Shown here in pieces: positions 27,655 to 37,396 of a stretch of 64,000 nt of DNA; position 1 is the stretch's first letter, and each line of letters opens with the position of its first letter. The DNA comes from Allosalinactinospora lopnorensis. Its GTDB lineage: Bacteria > Actinomycetota > Actinomycetes > Streptosporangiales > Streptosporangiaceae. The stretch lies in NCBI RefSeq assembly GCF_000981225.1, contig NZ_LAJC01000012.1, positions 24,001-88,000 on the forward strand. Reading direction: 5' to 3'. The notes below the pieces were generated by a model. The model ran no database searches, was not told the origin of the DNA, and worked only from the letters and a program-made list of their open reading frames with translations. The translations under genes and the position numbers were made by a program.

Positions 27655-27831
27655 GCGTTCGCAACTCCTTGGATGTCGTGGAACTGGGGATTCGACGCGA
27701 GAGGGGATGGTGGGGTTCCGCGCTCCCGGCCCGGAGTGACGGCATCCTCCCACACGGCCGTTGGCCGGATCAGCCGCTATGCGGTAACCATCCGCTTTCT
27801 ATAGGCGTACCGCGACCCGGCTTATCTCCCA

Positions 27832-28776
27832 TTAGGCGAGGAAGTCGAACTCCGTGCCCGCCCCGGCGTCGCGCGCGCCCCGGTAGGCCAGCCAGGCGAG
27901 GGCCAGATCCTGCCAGGGCAGGCCGGCGGGGACGTAGACCGTGATATCGGCTTCCCCCTCGCGGGCGGCCACCGTTCCGGTGAGCACCTCGTGCAGGGTT
28001 CCGTGCACGAGTGCCGTGCTCGGTACCGCGTCCGTGGTGGCGGCGAACTCGGCGTCGTCGACGATCACCCGGGCCATCCGGAACAGCCCGTCGGAGAGTT
28101 CCCGGATACCGGGGTCATCGGTGCCGAGCGAGGTGTAGTGCGCTCCGGGGCGCGCATCGGCGCGGCGCAGGAACGGCTCGCGGGACCAGGTGGCGGTCAG
28201 CACGATATCGGCCTCGGCGGCCACGGCAGCGGCGCTGTCGGCCACCCGCACCGCGAGGCCGAACTCCGTGGCGCACCAGTCGGCGAACTCACCGGCTCGT
28301 TGCCGCTCGGCATCGGCCACGATCATCCCGGATATGGGACGGAGCCGGGTCAGCCCTCTGGTGAAGAGCCCGGCCTGCGTACCGCACCCGATGATCCCGA
28401 GTACCTCGGCGTCGAAGCGCGCCAGGCTGTGCGTGCCCAGCGCGGCGGCGAGGCTGGTCCGCCATGTGGTGAGCGTGGCGGAGTCGAGCAGCGCGAGCAG
28501 CTCCCCGCTGGAGAGGTCGTGCAGGAACACCACTCCGCGCAACGCGGGGCGCGCCCGCGGGAAGACGGCATCGGTCCTGACCGTGTAGGCGGTGACACCG
28601 GGAAGCAGCCCCGGCATGAGAACAGCGGCCGTCCCGGCGCTCCCCGGCAGTTCTGTGCGGACACGGCGGTTCGCGATCCCCGCGGTCGGGGCGGTGAACC
28701 CGTCCCACAGCCGGTCCAGGCAGGCGTGCACATCCAACACCCTGAGCAGGTCCGACCGGCCGATACACAGCGTCAC
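27832..28776 (-). CDS. Ornithine cyclodeaminase / mu-crystallin family protein
   Basis: 314 residues with a Rossmann NAD(P)-binding domain in the middle: EVLGIIGCGTQAGLFTRGL is the dinucleotide-binding loop and ADIVLTATWSREPFL follows. The family includes ornithine cyclodeaminase, alanine dehydrogenase and ketimine reductases, so the substrate is probably an amino acid or imine but is not readable from sequence. GTG at 28776 is chosen where homology begins; the ribosome binding site is weak. It is probably a single-gene unit. Confidence 0.8.
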   Translation of the reverse strand: MTLCIGRSDLLRVLDVHACLDRLWDGFTAPTAGIANRRVRTELPGSAGTAAVLMPGLLPGVTAYTVRTDAVFPRARPALRGVVFLHDLSSGELLALLDSATLTTWRTSLAAALGTHSLARFDAEVLGIIGCGTQAGLFTRGLTRLRPISGMIVADAERQRAGEFADWCATEFGLAVRVADSAAAVAAEADIVLTATWSREPFLRRADARPGAHYTSLGTDDPGIRELSDGLFRMARVIVDDAEFAATTDAVPSTALVHGTLHEVLTGTVAAREGEADITVYVPAGLPWQDLALAWLAYRGARDAGAGTEFDFLA

Positions 28777-28895
28777 GGGTTCATTGTCGCACCGCAGCGG
28801 CACGCCGGCGGGTATCCGGCGCCTCCACGGGCGTTGTGCGGCATCTGTGTGCCCGGCGGCGCTGCCGGGCACGGGGACGAGAGGAGGGAGAGGGG

Positions 28896-29324
28896 TCAGC
28901 CCTGGGTGATGTACTTCTCCAGCTGCTGCCGGTCGAGCTCGAGCTGGCTGATCCGGCTCTTGACGACGTCGCCGATGCTCACGATCCCTATGAGTGCGCC
29001 ATCGGAGATGACGGGGACGTGACGCACACGGTTCTCGGTCATCAGAACGGTCAGGGTGTCGTCGGTGTCGGTGGTCGTACAGGTGATCACGGCGGCGGTC
29101 ATGATTTCGGAGACCGGGGCCTCGAGGAGGTCCGCGCCTCTCTCCTCAAGCCGGCGCACGACGTCGCGTTCTGAGGCGATACCCGCGACTCTGCGGCCCT
29201 CGGTGACGACGACCGCCCCGACGTTGTGTCTAGCCATCGCGGTCAGCAACTGCGCCACTGTGGTTTCCGGACTGACGGTCACCACCTCCGAACCCTTAGC
29301 GCGCAGGATCTCGGCAATCAGCAT
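28896..29324 (-). CDS. Twin CBS domain protein
   Basis: 142 residues made up almost wholly of two CBS motifs (about 5-60 and 72-128), with GIASERDVVRRL and GIVSIGDVVKSRI as the paired signature ends. CBS pairs bind adenosyl nucleotides and sense energy state; stand-alone ones like this often resemble the Mtb hypoxic response protein Hrp1. ATG at 29324 follows AGGTGG by 5 bases; GTG at 29333 is the alternative. No dosR-type box was noticed. Confidence 0.85.
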   Translation of the reverse strand: MLIAEILRAKGSEVVTVSPETTVAQLLTAMARHNVGAVVVTEGRRVAGIASERDVVRRLEERGADLLEAPVSEIMTAAVITCTTTDTDDTLTVLMTENRVRHVPVISDGALIGIVSIGDVVKSRISQLELDRQQLEKYITQG

Positions 29325-29587
29325 GGCGGCCACCTACCTTTCGCTGGGTGCTCGGGAGTTACCCGATCGGGATCCCCCTTAATCGCCGGACCTTTGAAAC
29401 CGCGGGACGGGGGCACGGCCCGGTCGCTCCGCGTGAAGGCCGCGGCGACCGCCTCACTGGTGCAGGGCGGTTATTCGGAGGGCGCGGCACTCCCCCCGGA
29501 TCAGCCGCCCTCGATCCAGTACCTCTGCGTCCTGGCGGCGGCTTCCTCCTTGTTCATCGCCGCGACTTTCACTGCGACCGCGGTTCC

Positions 29588-30022
29588 TCATACATGAACA
29601 ACGACCACCCACTGCGGCTTAGGGCGTCCGGGCTCTTCGACGAGTCGGTTAATGTCGTCGAGGTCACTTGTCAACAGCACCACCGGGCGCGGTTGCTGCA
29701 GTGCGGTCGCCGCGACCACGGCGTCGAGTGCGTAACGGTGGCCGGTCAGCCCGGTCGCGCCAAGCAGTTCCCCGGCGCGGCGCGCGATCTCGACCGTGAC
29801 CGGGAGCACTGTAATACGCGACAGCACACGATGCACAGCGGCGTCGCGCGAATCGCCGCGAATGACCTCGGTCAAGGTGACCGCGCTGACCACAACTCGG
29901 GCGCGGCGGCGACGGGCGGTCTCCATATGTGCCCGTGCACGCCGGTCACCGGCTGCAAGCTTCGAGAGACCTTCACTGTCGAGGACGAGAGCTCCGCTCG
30001 CGGCTAGTCGGCGTCCGGCCAC
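29588..30022 (-). CDS. PIN domain toxin (VapC-like)
   Basis: 144 residues with the four acidic residues of the PIN nuclease fold: ALVLDSEGL, TLTEVIRG, ALDAVVAATAL and LLTSDLDDIN. VapC toxins cut RNA, often tRNA or rRNA. GTG at 30022 overlaps the antitoxin gene by 19 bases and has AGGCGG upstream, so it is translationally coupled. The identification as toxin rests on both the fold and the partner. Confidence 0.83.
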   Translation of the reverse strand: MAGRRLAASGALVLDSEGLSKLAAGDRRARAHMETARRRRARVVVSAVTLTEVIRGDSRDAAVHRVLSRITVLPVTVEIARRAGELLGATGLTGHRYALDAVVAATALQQPRPVVLLTSDLDDINRLVEEPGRPKPQWVVVVHV

Positions 30023-30465
30023 GCCGCCTCCGCTTCCGCCAAGGCGTCTTCGGGCACAGGGCCGTGTTCCTCCTCAAGCAGCACAGAGAGTTCGGCCAGC
30101 AGATCCAACTCCAACTGTTTGGCGACCGCCTCGGTCACATAGCGGCTGAACCCGCCCCGCCCGACGCGCTCTTGGACAGCGGCGCTCAGCTCCTCTGGCA
30201 TCGAAACACTGACCTTACGGGCCCGGCTACCGGTGCTGGAGGCGTGCCCTCGCTCTTCGTCAACACGGGCCGCCAGTACCTGTGCGGCCCTCTGGGACTC
30301 GGGGGAAAGCACGTCGATGTCGCGAAGCGCTCCAAGAGCCAGGGCAAAGGTGTGCGACTCGTTTGACTCCATGGCTTTCACCAGTTCGCGGCGGAGTTCT
30401 CCAGCGGAGCGCTCATATGTCTCCGACCGTCTAGCGTGATCCGACTCCATCGGCTCAGCTTTCAT
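30004..30465 (-). CDS. Ribbon-helix-helix antitoxin with an extra N-terminal domain
   Basis: 153 residues. A ribbon-helix-helix DNA-binding motif lies in the middle (about 83-120: ARKVSVSMPEELSAAVQERV then GGFSRYVTEAVAKQLE), followed by an acidic C-terminus that would wrap the toxin. The first 80 residues form an additional helical segment that ordinary VapB proteins (70-90 residues) lack. ATG at 30465 lies only 7 bases after a -10-like TAGGAT, so the transcript may be leaderless; ATG at 30450 is an alternative start. Confidence 0.78.
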   Translation of the reverse strand: MKAEPMESDHARRSETYERSAGELRRELVKAMESNESHTFALALGALRDIDVLSPESQRAAQVLAARVDEERGHASSTGSRARKVSVSMPEELSAAVQERVGRGGFSRYVTEAVAKQLELDLLAELSVLLEEEHGPVPEDALAEAEAAWPDAD

Positions 30466-30472
30466 GTCGATG

Positions 30473-30488
30473 ATCCTACCAACGGTAG
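30473..30488 (-). promoter_or_regulatory. Promoter -10 and overlapping operator of the toxin-antitoxin pair
   Basis: On the reverse strand TAGGAT (30478-30473) lies 7 bases before the antitoxin ATG. An inverted repeat CTACC-AAC-GGTAG (30476-30488) overlaps it. This fits autorepression by the RHH antitoxin. No clear -35 is visible. Confidence 0.5.
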
Positions 30489-30598
30489 TAACTTCATGCC
30501 CGCCCTACGCGTGATCACACTGGGCGACGCTCTTCAGTTCTCCGGTCTATCGGATACCCGGGCATTCAGGCGCGATCGACGGTCCGCCGCATGAAGAG

Positions 30599-30633
30599 GA
30601 GCGGTGGCCCGAACCTCTCTCGGGCCACCGCTC
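30599..30633 (-). terminator. 14-bp hairpin terminator after nrdJ
   Basis: GAGCGGTGGCCCGA (30599-30612) and TCGGGCCACCGCTC (30620-30633) form a perfect stem with a 7-base loop, 31 bases past the nrdJ stop. Confidence 0.7.
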
Positions 30634-30664
30634 TGAGTTTGTGTTCTCTCCCGCGAGCCCGCTC

Positions 30665-33515
30665 CTAGCTGCAGCCGCTGGTGGAGCCGCAGCCCTCGCA
30701 GACGTAGCAGCTGCCCGACGGGCGCATCTTGGTGCCGCAGGTGACGCAGAGCGGGGCGTCGGTGATGAAGCCCTGCTTGGCCTCGGCGTACTCGGCCGTG
30801 CTGTGCGGCTCATCCGGCCTGGCGGAGGGGGCGGAGTCGGGGCGCTCCTCCGTCTCGGCCGTGTCCTGCTCCCCGGCGTCCCCGGGGACCACCGGGGCCG
30901 ACTGGGCGTACGACTCCACCTGGGCGGCGACCTGCGACGGGTCCTCGCCGGCGGCCTGGGCGCGCCGCTCCTCCGCGGACAGCACACCGAGCGCGGCCCG
31001 CTCCTCGTAGGAGAGGTGGTCCAGCGCCAGGCGGCGGAAGATGTAGTCCACCACCGACTGGGCCATGCGGATGTCCGGGTCGTCGGTCATGCCGGCCGGG
31101 TCGAAGCGCATGTTGGTGAACTTCTCGACGTAGGTCTCCAGCGGCACGCCGTACTGCAGCGCTATGGAGATCGCGATCGAGAACGCGTCCATGACGCCGG
31201 CCAGGGTCGAGCCCTGCTTGCCGAGCTTCATGAACACCTCGCCGAGACCGTCGTCGGGGTAGGAGCCCGCGGTGATGTACCCCTCGGCACCGCCGACCGT
31301 GAAGGACGTGGTCTCGCTCGGCCGCTTCTTCGGCAGCCGCCGCCGGACCGGCCGGTTGACCTCGACGATCTGGGGCTCGGGCTTCTCCTCCGCCTGATTC
31401 TCGGTCGTGGCCGTGGACAGCGGCTGGCCGACCTTGCAGTTGTCGCGGTAGACCGCCAGCGCCTTCAGGCCGAGCCGCCACCCCTCGAAGTAGATGTGCT
31501 CGAAGTCCTCGACGGCGGCCTCTTCCGGAACATTGACCGTCTTGGAGATCGCCCCCGACAGGAAGGGCTGGACCGCGGCCATCATCTTCACGTGGCCCAT
31601 GGGCTCGATGTAGCGCTTGCCCATGGCGCAGTCGAACACCTCGTAGTGCTCGGGGCGCAGGCCGGGGGCATCGACCACGTGGCCGTACTCCGCGATGTAC
31701 TCGACGATCGCCTCGATCTGCTCCTGCGGGTAGCCGAGATTCTTCAGCGCGCGCGGGATCGCCTGGTTGACGATCTGCATGGACCCGCCGCCGACCAGCT
31801 TCTTGAACTTGACCAGCGAGAAGTCCGGCTCGATTCCGGTGGTGTCGCAGTCGAGCATGAAACTGATGGTGCCCGTCGGCGCGAGCAGGCTCGCCTGGGC
31901 GTTGCGCCAGCCGTTCTTCTCGCCGACCGTGAGGCAGTCCTGCCATGCCTTGGTGGCGGCCGTGCGGATCGGCTTCTCCGTCTGCCCGATCGTGCGCAGG
32001 TCGTCGTTGGCCGCCGCATGCTTGCGCATGACCGCTTGTGCGCCTCGGCGTTCTTGGCGTAGCCGTCGTACGGGCCGACGACGCCGGCCAGCTGCGCGCT
32101 GCGCTTGTAGGCCACGCCCGTCATCAACGAGGTGATGGCCGCCGCCACCGCGCGGCCGCCTTCGGAGTCGTAGGCGTGCCCTGTGGCCATGAGCAGCGCG
32201 CCGAGGTTCGAGTAACCAATGCCGAGCTGGCGGTACGCGCGCGTCACTTCCGCGATCTTCTCCGTGGGAAAGTCGGCGAAAGTGATGGAGATGTCCATCG
32301 CGGTGATGATCAGTTCGGTGAGCCGAGCGAATTTGTCGACATCGAACGAGTCGTCCTCACGCAGGAACTTCAAAAGGTTGATCGAGGCCAGATTGCAGGA
32401 CGAATCGTCCAGGCTGAGATATTCGCTGCAAGGATTGCTCGCGCTGATCCGTCCGGTCTCGGGGTTGGTGTGCCAGTCCTGGATCGTGTCGTCGTACTGG
32501 ATTCCCGGGTCGGCGCACTCCCACGCGGCCTTCGCCATGCCGTGGAAGAGTTCCTTGGCCTCGACGGTGGCGACGACTTCACCGGTGGTGCGGGAGGTCA
32601 GGCCGAAGTCGGAGCCGCTCTCCACGGCGCGCATGAAGCGTCGGAGACCCGCACCGAGTTGTTGGCGTTCTGGTACTGGACGCTGACGATGTCCGAACCG
32701 CCCAGGTCGACGTCGAACCCGGCGTCGCGCAGAGCGCGGATCTTGCGCTCCTCGCGCGCTTTGGTCTCGATGAACTCCTCGACGTCGGGGTGGTTCACGT
32801 CGAGCACGACCATCTTGGCCGCGCGGCGGGTGGCGCCTCCGGACTTGATGGTGCCGGCGGAGGCGTCGGCACCGCGCATGAAGGAGACCGGACCGCTGGC
32901 GGTGCCCCCGGAGGACAGCAACTCCCGGCTGGAGCGGATCCGGGAGAGGTTAACCCCGGCGCCGGAGCCGCCCTTGAAGATGATCCCCTCCTCCTTGTAC
33001 CAGTCGAGGATCGACTCCATGGTGTCGTCCACCGACAGGATGAAGCATGCCGAGACCTGCTGCTGGGAGGCGGTTCCGACGTTGAACCAGACCGGCGAGT
33101 TGAAACTGAAGAGCTGGTGCACCAGCGCGTGCTTCAGTTCGTGGTCGAAGATCTCGGCGTCCTCGTCGGCGGCGAAGTAGCCGTGCGCCTTACCGGTCTC
33201 GGTGTACGTGCCGGCCACTCGGTCGACCAGCTGTTTGAGGCTCCATTCGCGTTCCGGGGTGCCCACGGCGCCGCGGAAGTACTTGCTGGCGACGATCTGG
33301 GTGGCGTTCATCGACCACGACGCCGGGAACTCCACACCGCGCTGCTCGAAGTTGACCGAGCCGTCGCGCCAGTTCGTCATGACCACGTCGCGGCGTTCCC
33401 ATTCCATTTCCTCGTAAGGATGGACACCGGGCGAGGTGAAGACACGCTCCATCTTCAGCCCCTTGCGCTGCCCCTTGCCCTTACGCGTGGACGTGCCGCT
33501 GGTGGTCTCCGTCAT
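30665..33515 (-). CDS. nrdJ: Adenosylcobalamin-dependent ribonucleotide reductase (class II), two frameshifts in this sequence
   Basis: About 950 residues once two single-base gaps are bridged. It reduces ribonucleotides to deoxyribonucleotides with vitamin B12. Conserved parts appear in order: LFSFNSPVWFNVG, FKGGSGAGVNLSRIRS, NPCSEYLSLDDSSCNL, LLAPTGTISFMLDCDTTG, and a C-terminal Cys cluster (CVTCG, CYVCEGCG). The first break is near 32636-32641 (before FMRAVESGSDFG) and the second near 32031-32034 (AEAHKR then MRKHAAAN). Each is repaired by adding one base, and the protein reads without a gap across both. The start is ATG 33515 after GGGAG. It lies 115 bases after nrdR on the same strand. 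Confidence 0.9.
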
Positions 33516-33630
33516 TTCGCTCCCCCTGTTCTCGCCAGATTCCCGGTTCCGCCGCGCCAACCGTCCTGGACGGCGGTCCCTCACATCTCGTCGGTCCCTC
33601 GCTCGCCGCGGCGCCTTATGGGTCCGCCGC

Positions 33631-34098
33631 TCAGTCCCGCTCGTTCGCCACGGCCCTGCCGGTCCGCAGCACCGCGATCTCGTTCTCGAAGTCGGCCAGG
33701 GACTCGAACCCCCGATATACCGAGGCGAAGTGCAGGTAGGCGACCTCGTCGAGCTCCCGCAGCGGGCCGAGGATCGCCAGCCCGATCTCGTGCGAGGGAA
33801 TCTCGGCGACCCCGCGGCTCCTGATCTCCTCCTCGACGCTCTGTCCCAGCTTGGCCAAGGCGTCCTCGGTGACGGGACGCCCCTGGCAGGCACGGCGCAC
33901 CCCGGCGATGATCTTGGACCGGGAGAACGGTTCGGTGACGCCGGACCGCTTGGCGACCATGAGGAGCACGGTCTCCTGCGTGGTGAACCGGCGCTCGCAC
34001 TCGGGGCACGCGCGGCGCCGCCGGATCGCGGCGCCGTCGTCTGTGGAGCGGCTGTCGATTACCCGGGTGTCAGGATGACGGCAGAACGGGCAGTGCAT
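33631..34098 (-). CDS. nrdR: Transcriptional repressor NrdR
   Basis: 155 residues. An N-terminal zinc ribbon ([29 protein letters not shown]) binds DNA, and an ATP-cone (about 47-137) senses ATP and dATP. It represses ribonucleotide reductase genes when dATP is high. ATG at 34098 is set by the conserved start and by GGGGAGG upstream. It is followed by nrdJ, its expected target, and preceded by tandem NrdR-box-like sites. Confidence 0.95.
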   Translation of the reverse strand: MHCPFCRHPDTRVIDSRSTDDGAAIRRRRACPECERRFTTQETVLLMVAKRSGVTEPFSRSKIIAGVRRACQGRPVTEDALAKLGQSVEEEIRSRGVAEIPSHEIGLAILGPLRELDEVAYLHFASVYRGFESLADFENEIAVLRTGRAVANERD

Positions 34099-34244
34099 CC
34101 CGGTGCGCCTCCCCCAGATCCGCATCGTCTCCGAACTCCGCCGCGCACCGCCGGGTTTCCCGTCGCGGGCGGCTTCGTTTTCGTCGCCGCAGTCGGCCCC
34201 TCACGGATCGGAACCGCCCGTAAGAGACCACTTATCCAGGGAAG

Positions 34245-34291
34245 CACAATTTCTAGGCCTGCTATTCCCGCGCGCACCCCAGATGTTGTGG
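34245..34291 (-). promoter_or_regulatory. Tandem NrdR-box-like sites upstream of nrdR-nrdJ
   Basis: On the reverse strand CCACAACATCTGGGG (34291-34277) and GGCCTAGAAATTGTG (34259-34245) start exactly 32 bases apart, three helical turns, the spacing known for paired NrdR boxes. The first has the C-A-C-A..AT..G-G shape; the second is more degenerate. They lie 147-193 bases upstream of nrdR. Confidence 0.5.
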
Positions 34292-34413
34292 TTAACCTAC
34301 GACTGTCGCCCGGTCCTTCGCAAGTCCACCCCGCGGAGCGGCGCACGGAGCCAGGCGGCGGGAGCGGGGATCGGCAGGCGGCGGAGGAAGCGCGGACACC
34401 GCCTGAGGTCGCT

Positions 34414-35001
34414 TCACGAGGCCGGGAGCAGCAGCTCCTGACCGGGGGCGAGGTCGGCGGCGGGCAGGTCGTTCAGCTCCACGATCTCGTGCACCGTGCG
34501 GCGGGGGTCCTCGGCGGGGCGCGCCTGCTCGGCGATCTCCCAGAGCGTGTCGCCGTCCTCCACGATCACCGTGTCGGGTGTGACACCCAAGAGGGAGGAC
34601 GTGGAATCGGCGGGCGAGCCCGAGGGGGAGTCCGCCGTCGCCGCGGTGAGGAACAGCACGGAGAGGACGGACGTGGCGACGGCGGTGAGGGCGGCGACGG
34701 ACACCACCCGGCCCCGGCGGGTCAGCTTCGTCCCGCCGGGGGCGGGGCCGACGCCCGGCGCGCCCGGCCGAGCGGCATGCAGGCTGGGCAGGTCCGCCAG
34801 CGCAGGGGCCGGGGGGCGGCGTTCGCGCACCGCGCGCTCCGACCGCCATTCGGGTATCTCCTCCGCCCAGTCGTAGAGAGCGGGCGCGGAGGCAGGCCGT
34901 ACCGACTCGGCCTCGCCCCCGCCTCCCTGGCACAGGACCCGGGAGGCCGCCTCGCGGGGAGCCGCCGGGCGCGTTGGACGTTGCAGAACTGGTTCGGACA
35001 T
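34414..35001 (-). CDS. LysM-domain protein divergent from lexA (probable SOS cell-division inhibitor)
   Basis: 195 residues: a Pro/Arg-rich cytosolic N-terminus, one membrane segment (about 105-125, VSVAALTAVATSVLSVLFLT) and a C-terminal LysM domain (about 143-193, VIVEDGDTLWEIAEQARP) that would bind peptidoglycan. Genes of this layout lie beside lexA in many Gram-positives: YneA in Bacillus, DivS in Corynebacterium and Rv2719c in Mycobacterium. There they block or modify division after DNA damage. ATG at 35001 follows GAGGGAG. Two SOS-box-like sites lie in the 50 bases before the start, one overlapping the ribosome binding region. Confidence 0.8.
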   Translation of the reverse strand: MSEPVLQRPTRPAAPREAASRVLCQGGGGEAESVRPASAPALYDWAEEIPEWRSERAVRERRPPAPALADLPSLHAARPGAPGVGPAPGGTKLTRRGRVVSVAALTAVATSVLSVLFLTAATADSPSGSPADSTSSLLGVTPDTVIVEDGDTLWEIAEQARPAEDPRRTVHEIVELNDLPAADLAPGQELLLPAS

Positions 35002-35013
35002 AACCGTCTCCCT

Positions 35014-35043
35014 CGAACGCCAGTTCGCTAGAACCAACGTTCG
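35014..35043. promoter_or_regulatory. Two adjacent SOS boxes before the LysM gene
   Basis: CGAAC-GCCA-GTTCG (35014-35027) is a perfect match to the CGAAC-N4-GTTCG core. AGAAC-CAAC-GTTCG (35030-35043) has one mismatch and lies 16 bases away. Both are in the LysM gene leader or promoter, so LexA would repress that gene strongly. Confidence 0.7.
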
Positions 35044-35080
35044 ACTACTACCGCATCTGGGCGATTTTTTCAGCACCATC

Positions 35081-35096
35081 TCGAACGTTTGTTTGA
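35081..35096. promoter_or_regulatory. SOS box in the lexA-LysM intergenic region
   Basis: TCGAACGTTTGTTTGA differs from the actinobacterial consensus TCGAAC-N4-GTTCGA at one position. It is 160 bases upstream of the lexA start and is probably shared by lexA for autoregulation. Confidence 0.7.
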
Positions 35097-35255
35097 TGTT
35101 GCTTTGCGGGGGCACTAATGTTGGACACGTTGCATTGCGGTATCAGTCCGCAGTCATCAGCACAACGAACTCGGCTGATTACCGCCCGTATACACGGTCG
35201 AATAAACGACGAACGCACCGACAGCCCACTCTTACGACCGCCGAGGAGGCCGGCC

Positions 35256-36022
35256 GTGCCGGAGGAGAACCACGGAGCGCAGGAAGCGCACGCAAGCGTG
35301 ACACCTGTGACAACGCTCCGTTCCACCGCCCCGAACACCGCGGACGCACAGGCCTCTACGGCTCTACCGGACGCACCGCCGAAGCTTACGGCCCGCCAGC
35401 AGAGCGTCCTGAACTGCATCCATCGCTATGTTCGGCAGCGTGGCTACCCACCGTCGATCCGGGAGATCGGCGATGCGGTGGGGCTGTCGAGCCCCTCTAG
35501 TGTCGCGCACCAACTGAAGGTCTTGCAACGCAAGGGCTATCTCTACCGCGATCAGAACCGCCCACGCGCGGTGGAAATTCGCATTCCAGGACAGCCACCA
35601 GTGCGTTCCTGGGACCACCTGGAAGAGACACCTCCGGCCGATGAGTCGCACGCCATAGACGTCCCCGTTGTCGGCCGCATCGCGGCGGGCGGTCCGATCC
35701 TGGCCGAGGAGTCCATCGAGGATGTGCTGACCCTGCCGAAGCAGCTCGTCGGCGAGGGGCGGCTGTTCATGCTCAACATCGTTGGCGACTCCATGGTCGA
35801 CGCCGCCATCACCCATGGCGACCTGGTCGTCGTCCGCCAGCAGCCCGACGCGACAACGGTGACATCGTGGCCGCGCTCATCGACGACGAAGCCACCGTCA
35901 AGACCTTCAAACGCGAGGACGGGCACGTGTGGCTGCTGCCCCGCAACGACGCCTACGAGCCGATCAGCGGCGATCACGCCACGATCCTGGGCAAGGTCGT
36001 CACGGTGCTCCGCCGGGTGTGA
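35256..36022 (+). CDS. lexA: SOS repressor LexA, one frameshift in this sequence
   Basis: 255 residues when one missing base near 35850 is restored. It carries an N-terminal winged helix-turn-helix ([20 protein letters not shown]), the Ala-Gly self-cleavage site ([13 protein letters not shown]), and the Ser of the Ser-Lys protease dyad ([15 protein letters not shown]). The catalytic Lys is in [10 protein letters not shown], which lies after the break and is lost if the frame is taken literally. Reading straight on, the frame fuses into the next gene, which is clearly an artefact. GTG at 35256 follows GAGGAGG by 6 bases. It diverges from the LysM gene. Confidence 0.9.
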
Positions 36023-36260
36023 GCGTCGCCGGATCTCCGGCGGGAACAACCAGGTAACGACTTCGTCGCCTTTCGGAACGGGCCTGTGCTCCCCCTTTGC
36101 CATCACAGACCCGATTCCGTTTCGGAACACAACGGTTATCCGCTCTCCGTCGGCCGTCCGCCGCAACGGCGACGCGAGGGCCGCACTGTGGACGGTCGGC
36201 CTCTCCCCCCTCCCCGGTTGCGCGTACTCGCCCGGCGCAGCAGCCCAATACGGTAGGGGT

Positions 36261-37325
36261 ATGCCGTTCCGTCTCCTTTCCGGCCGCGCGGTCGGCGCCC
36301 TTGCCGCCGCCGGCACCCTGCTGTTCTCCGCCGGCTGCGGCAACGGCGAGACCGACGTGCAGAGCCCGGGGATCGAGGGTGAGGAGCGCGAGGTCAGCTT
36401 CGAGGGCGGCCCCGCCCCCCTCCACGGGACCTTCACGGCGCCCGAAGGGGCCGACGGACCGGTGCCGGGCGCGCTGATCATCTCCGGGAGCGGGCCGACG
36501 GACCGCGACGGCAACAGTCCCATGCGGCCGGACGCGGGCACCAACCGGAATTTCGCGGAGGTGCTCTCCGAGGCCGGTGTCGCCTCGCTGCGCTACGACA
36601 AGGTGGGCTCGGGCGAGACCGTGACGGGCCAGGCCGACGCGGACGGCGGTATCGGCTACGAGCTCTTCGAGGAGGGGATGGTCGCCGCCTACGCCGAACT
36701 CGCCGCGCAGCCGGAAGTGGACCCGTCCCGGCTGCTGGTCCTCGGCCACAGCGAAGGCGCCCTATTCGCGCTGCGCGCCCCGGTGGTCGTCGAGGAGCAC
36801 CCGCCGGCGGCTCTCGTCCTCGCCGCACCACCGGGCGAACGCTACCTGGACACCATCGACCGCCAGCTCACCGAGCAGGCGCGCCGAGCCGAAAGCGCCG
36901 GCCGGCTGGGTGAGGAGGAGGTCGCAGAGGTGCTCTCCGACTCCAGGTACGCCATATCGCGAATCCGTGCCGGGGAGCCGCTGCCCGGACACCTGGCCCC
37001 CGAGCTCGACGGGTTGTTCGAGCCGTACCTGACGCCCTTCCTGCGTCGGATCGACGCAATGGATCCCATGGAACTCGCACGCGACCTGCCCGGCGGCACC
37101 GAGACCCTCGTCCTGTGGGGGACCGCCGACGCCCACATCGCCGAGAGCGACGTCGACCGGCTCATGACCGGGCTGGACAACGCCACCCGGGTGGACATCG
37201 ACCAGGCGGACCACGTGTTCCGGGAGTACGACGACTCCCCCGGCGCGGCCGCGCTCGACGCCGACCGCCCCTTCTCCGCCGAGGTCGCACCGGCTCTGCG
37301 GAAGTTCCTCGACTCAGCGGTGTGA
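36261..37325 (+). CDS. Lipoprotein alpha/beta hydrolase
   Basis: 354 residues. A lipoprotein signal ends in LLFSAGC (Cys26), so it is probably anchored outside the cell membrane. The alpha/beta hydrolase fold is shown by [15 protein letters not shown] near residue 73, the nucleophile elbow LGHSEGA and a late Asp/His pair ([18 protein letters not shown]). This is the BAAT/DLH-like subgroup with unknown substrate. ATG at 36261 begins the signal peptide; the longer open frame upstream is lexA read in the wrong frame. Confidence 0.83.
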   Translation: MPFRLLSGRAVGALAAAGTLLFSAGCGNGETDVQSPGIEGEEREVSFEGGPAPLHGTFTAPEGADGPVPGALIISGSGPTDRDGNSPMRPDAGTNRNFAEVLSEAGVASLRYDKVGSGETVTGQADADGGIGYELFEEGMVAAYAELAAQPEVDPSRLLVLGHSEGALFALRAPVVVEEHPPAALVLAAPPGERYLDTIDRQLTEQARRAESAGRLGEEEVAEVLSDSRYAISRIRAGEPLPGHLAPELDGLFEPYLTPFLRRIDAMDPMELARDLPGGTETLVLWGTADAHIAESDVDRLMTGLDNATRVDIDQADHVFREYDDSPGAAALDADRPFSAEVAPALRKFLDSAV

Positions 37326-37396
37326 GCGCGGCCCGCGGCGAAAGCGGGAATCCTCCCGAGGCTCCGACGGCGTACCGGAGCCGGTGGCCGCGGACC

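Noticed and set aside
29433-29597. A 54-residue frame ending in a hydrophobic segment (YLCVLAAASSLFIAATFTAT).
   Set aside because: It has no ribosome binding site and little context; the hydrophobic end may be chance. It could be a small membrane peptide but I cannot support it.
33690-33725. A tRNA T-arm-like sequence (GGGGGTTCGAGTCCC on the reverse strand).
   Set aside because: It lies inside nrdR and encodes the conserved YRGFESL segment; no acceptor or anticodon arms can be formed around it.
35118-37325. A single 735-residue frame joining LexA to a hydrolase.
   Set aside because: The join arises from the missing base in lexA; the hydrolase has its own lipoprotein signal peptide and start, and LexA its own stop at 36022.
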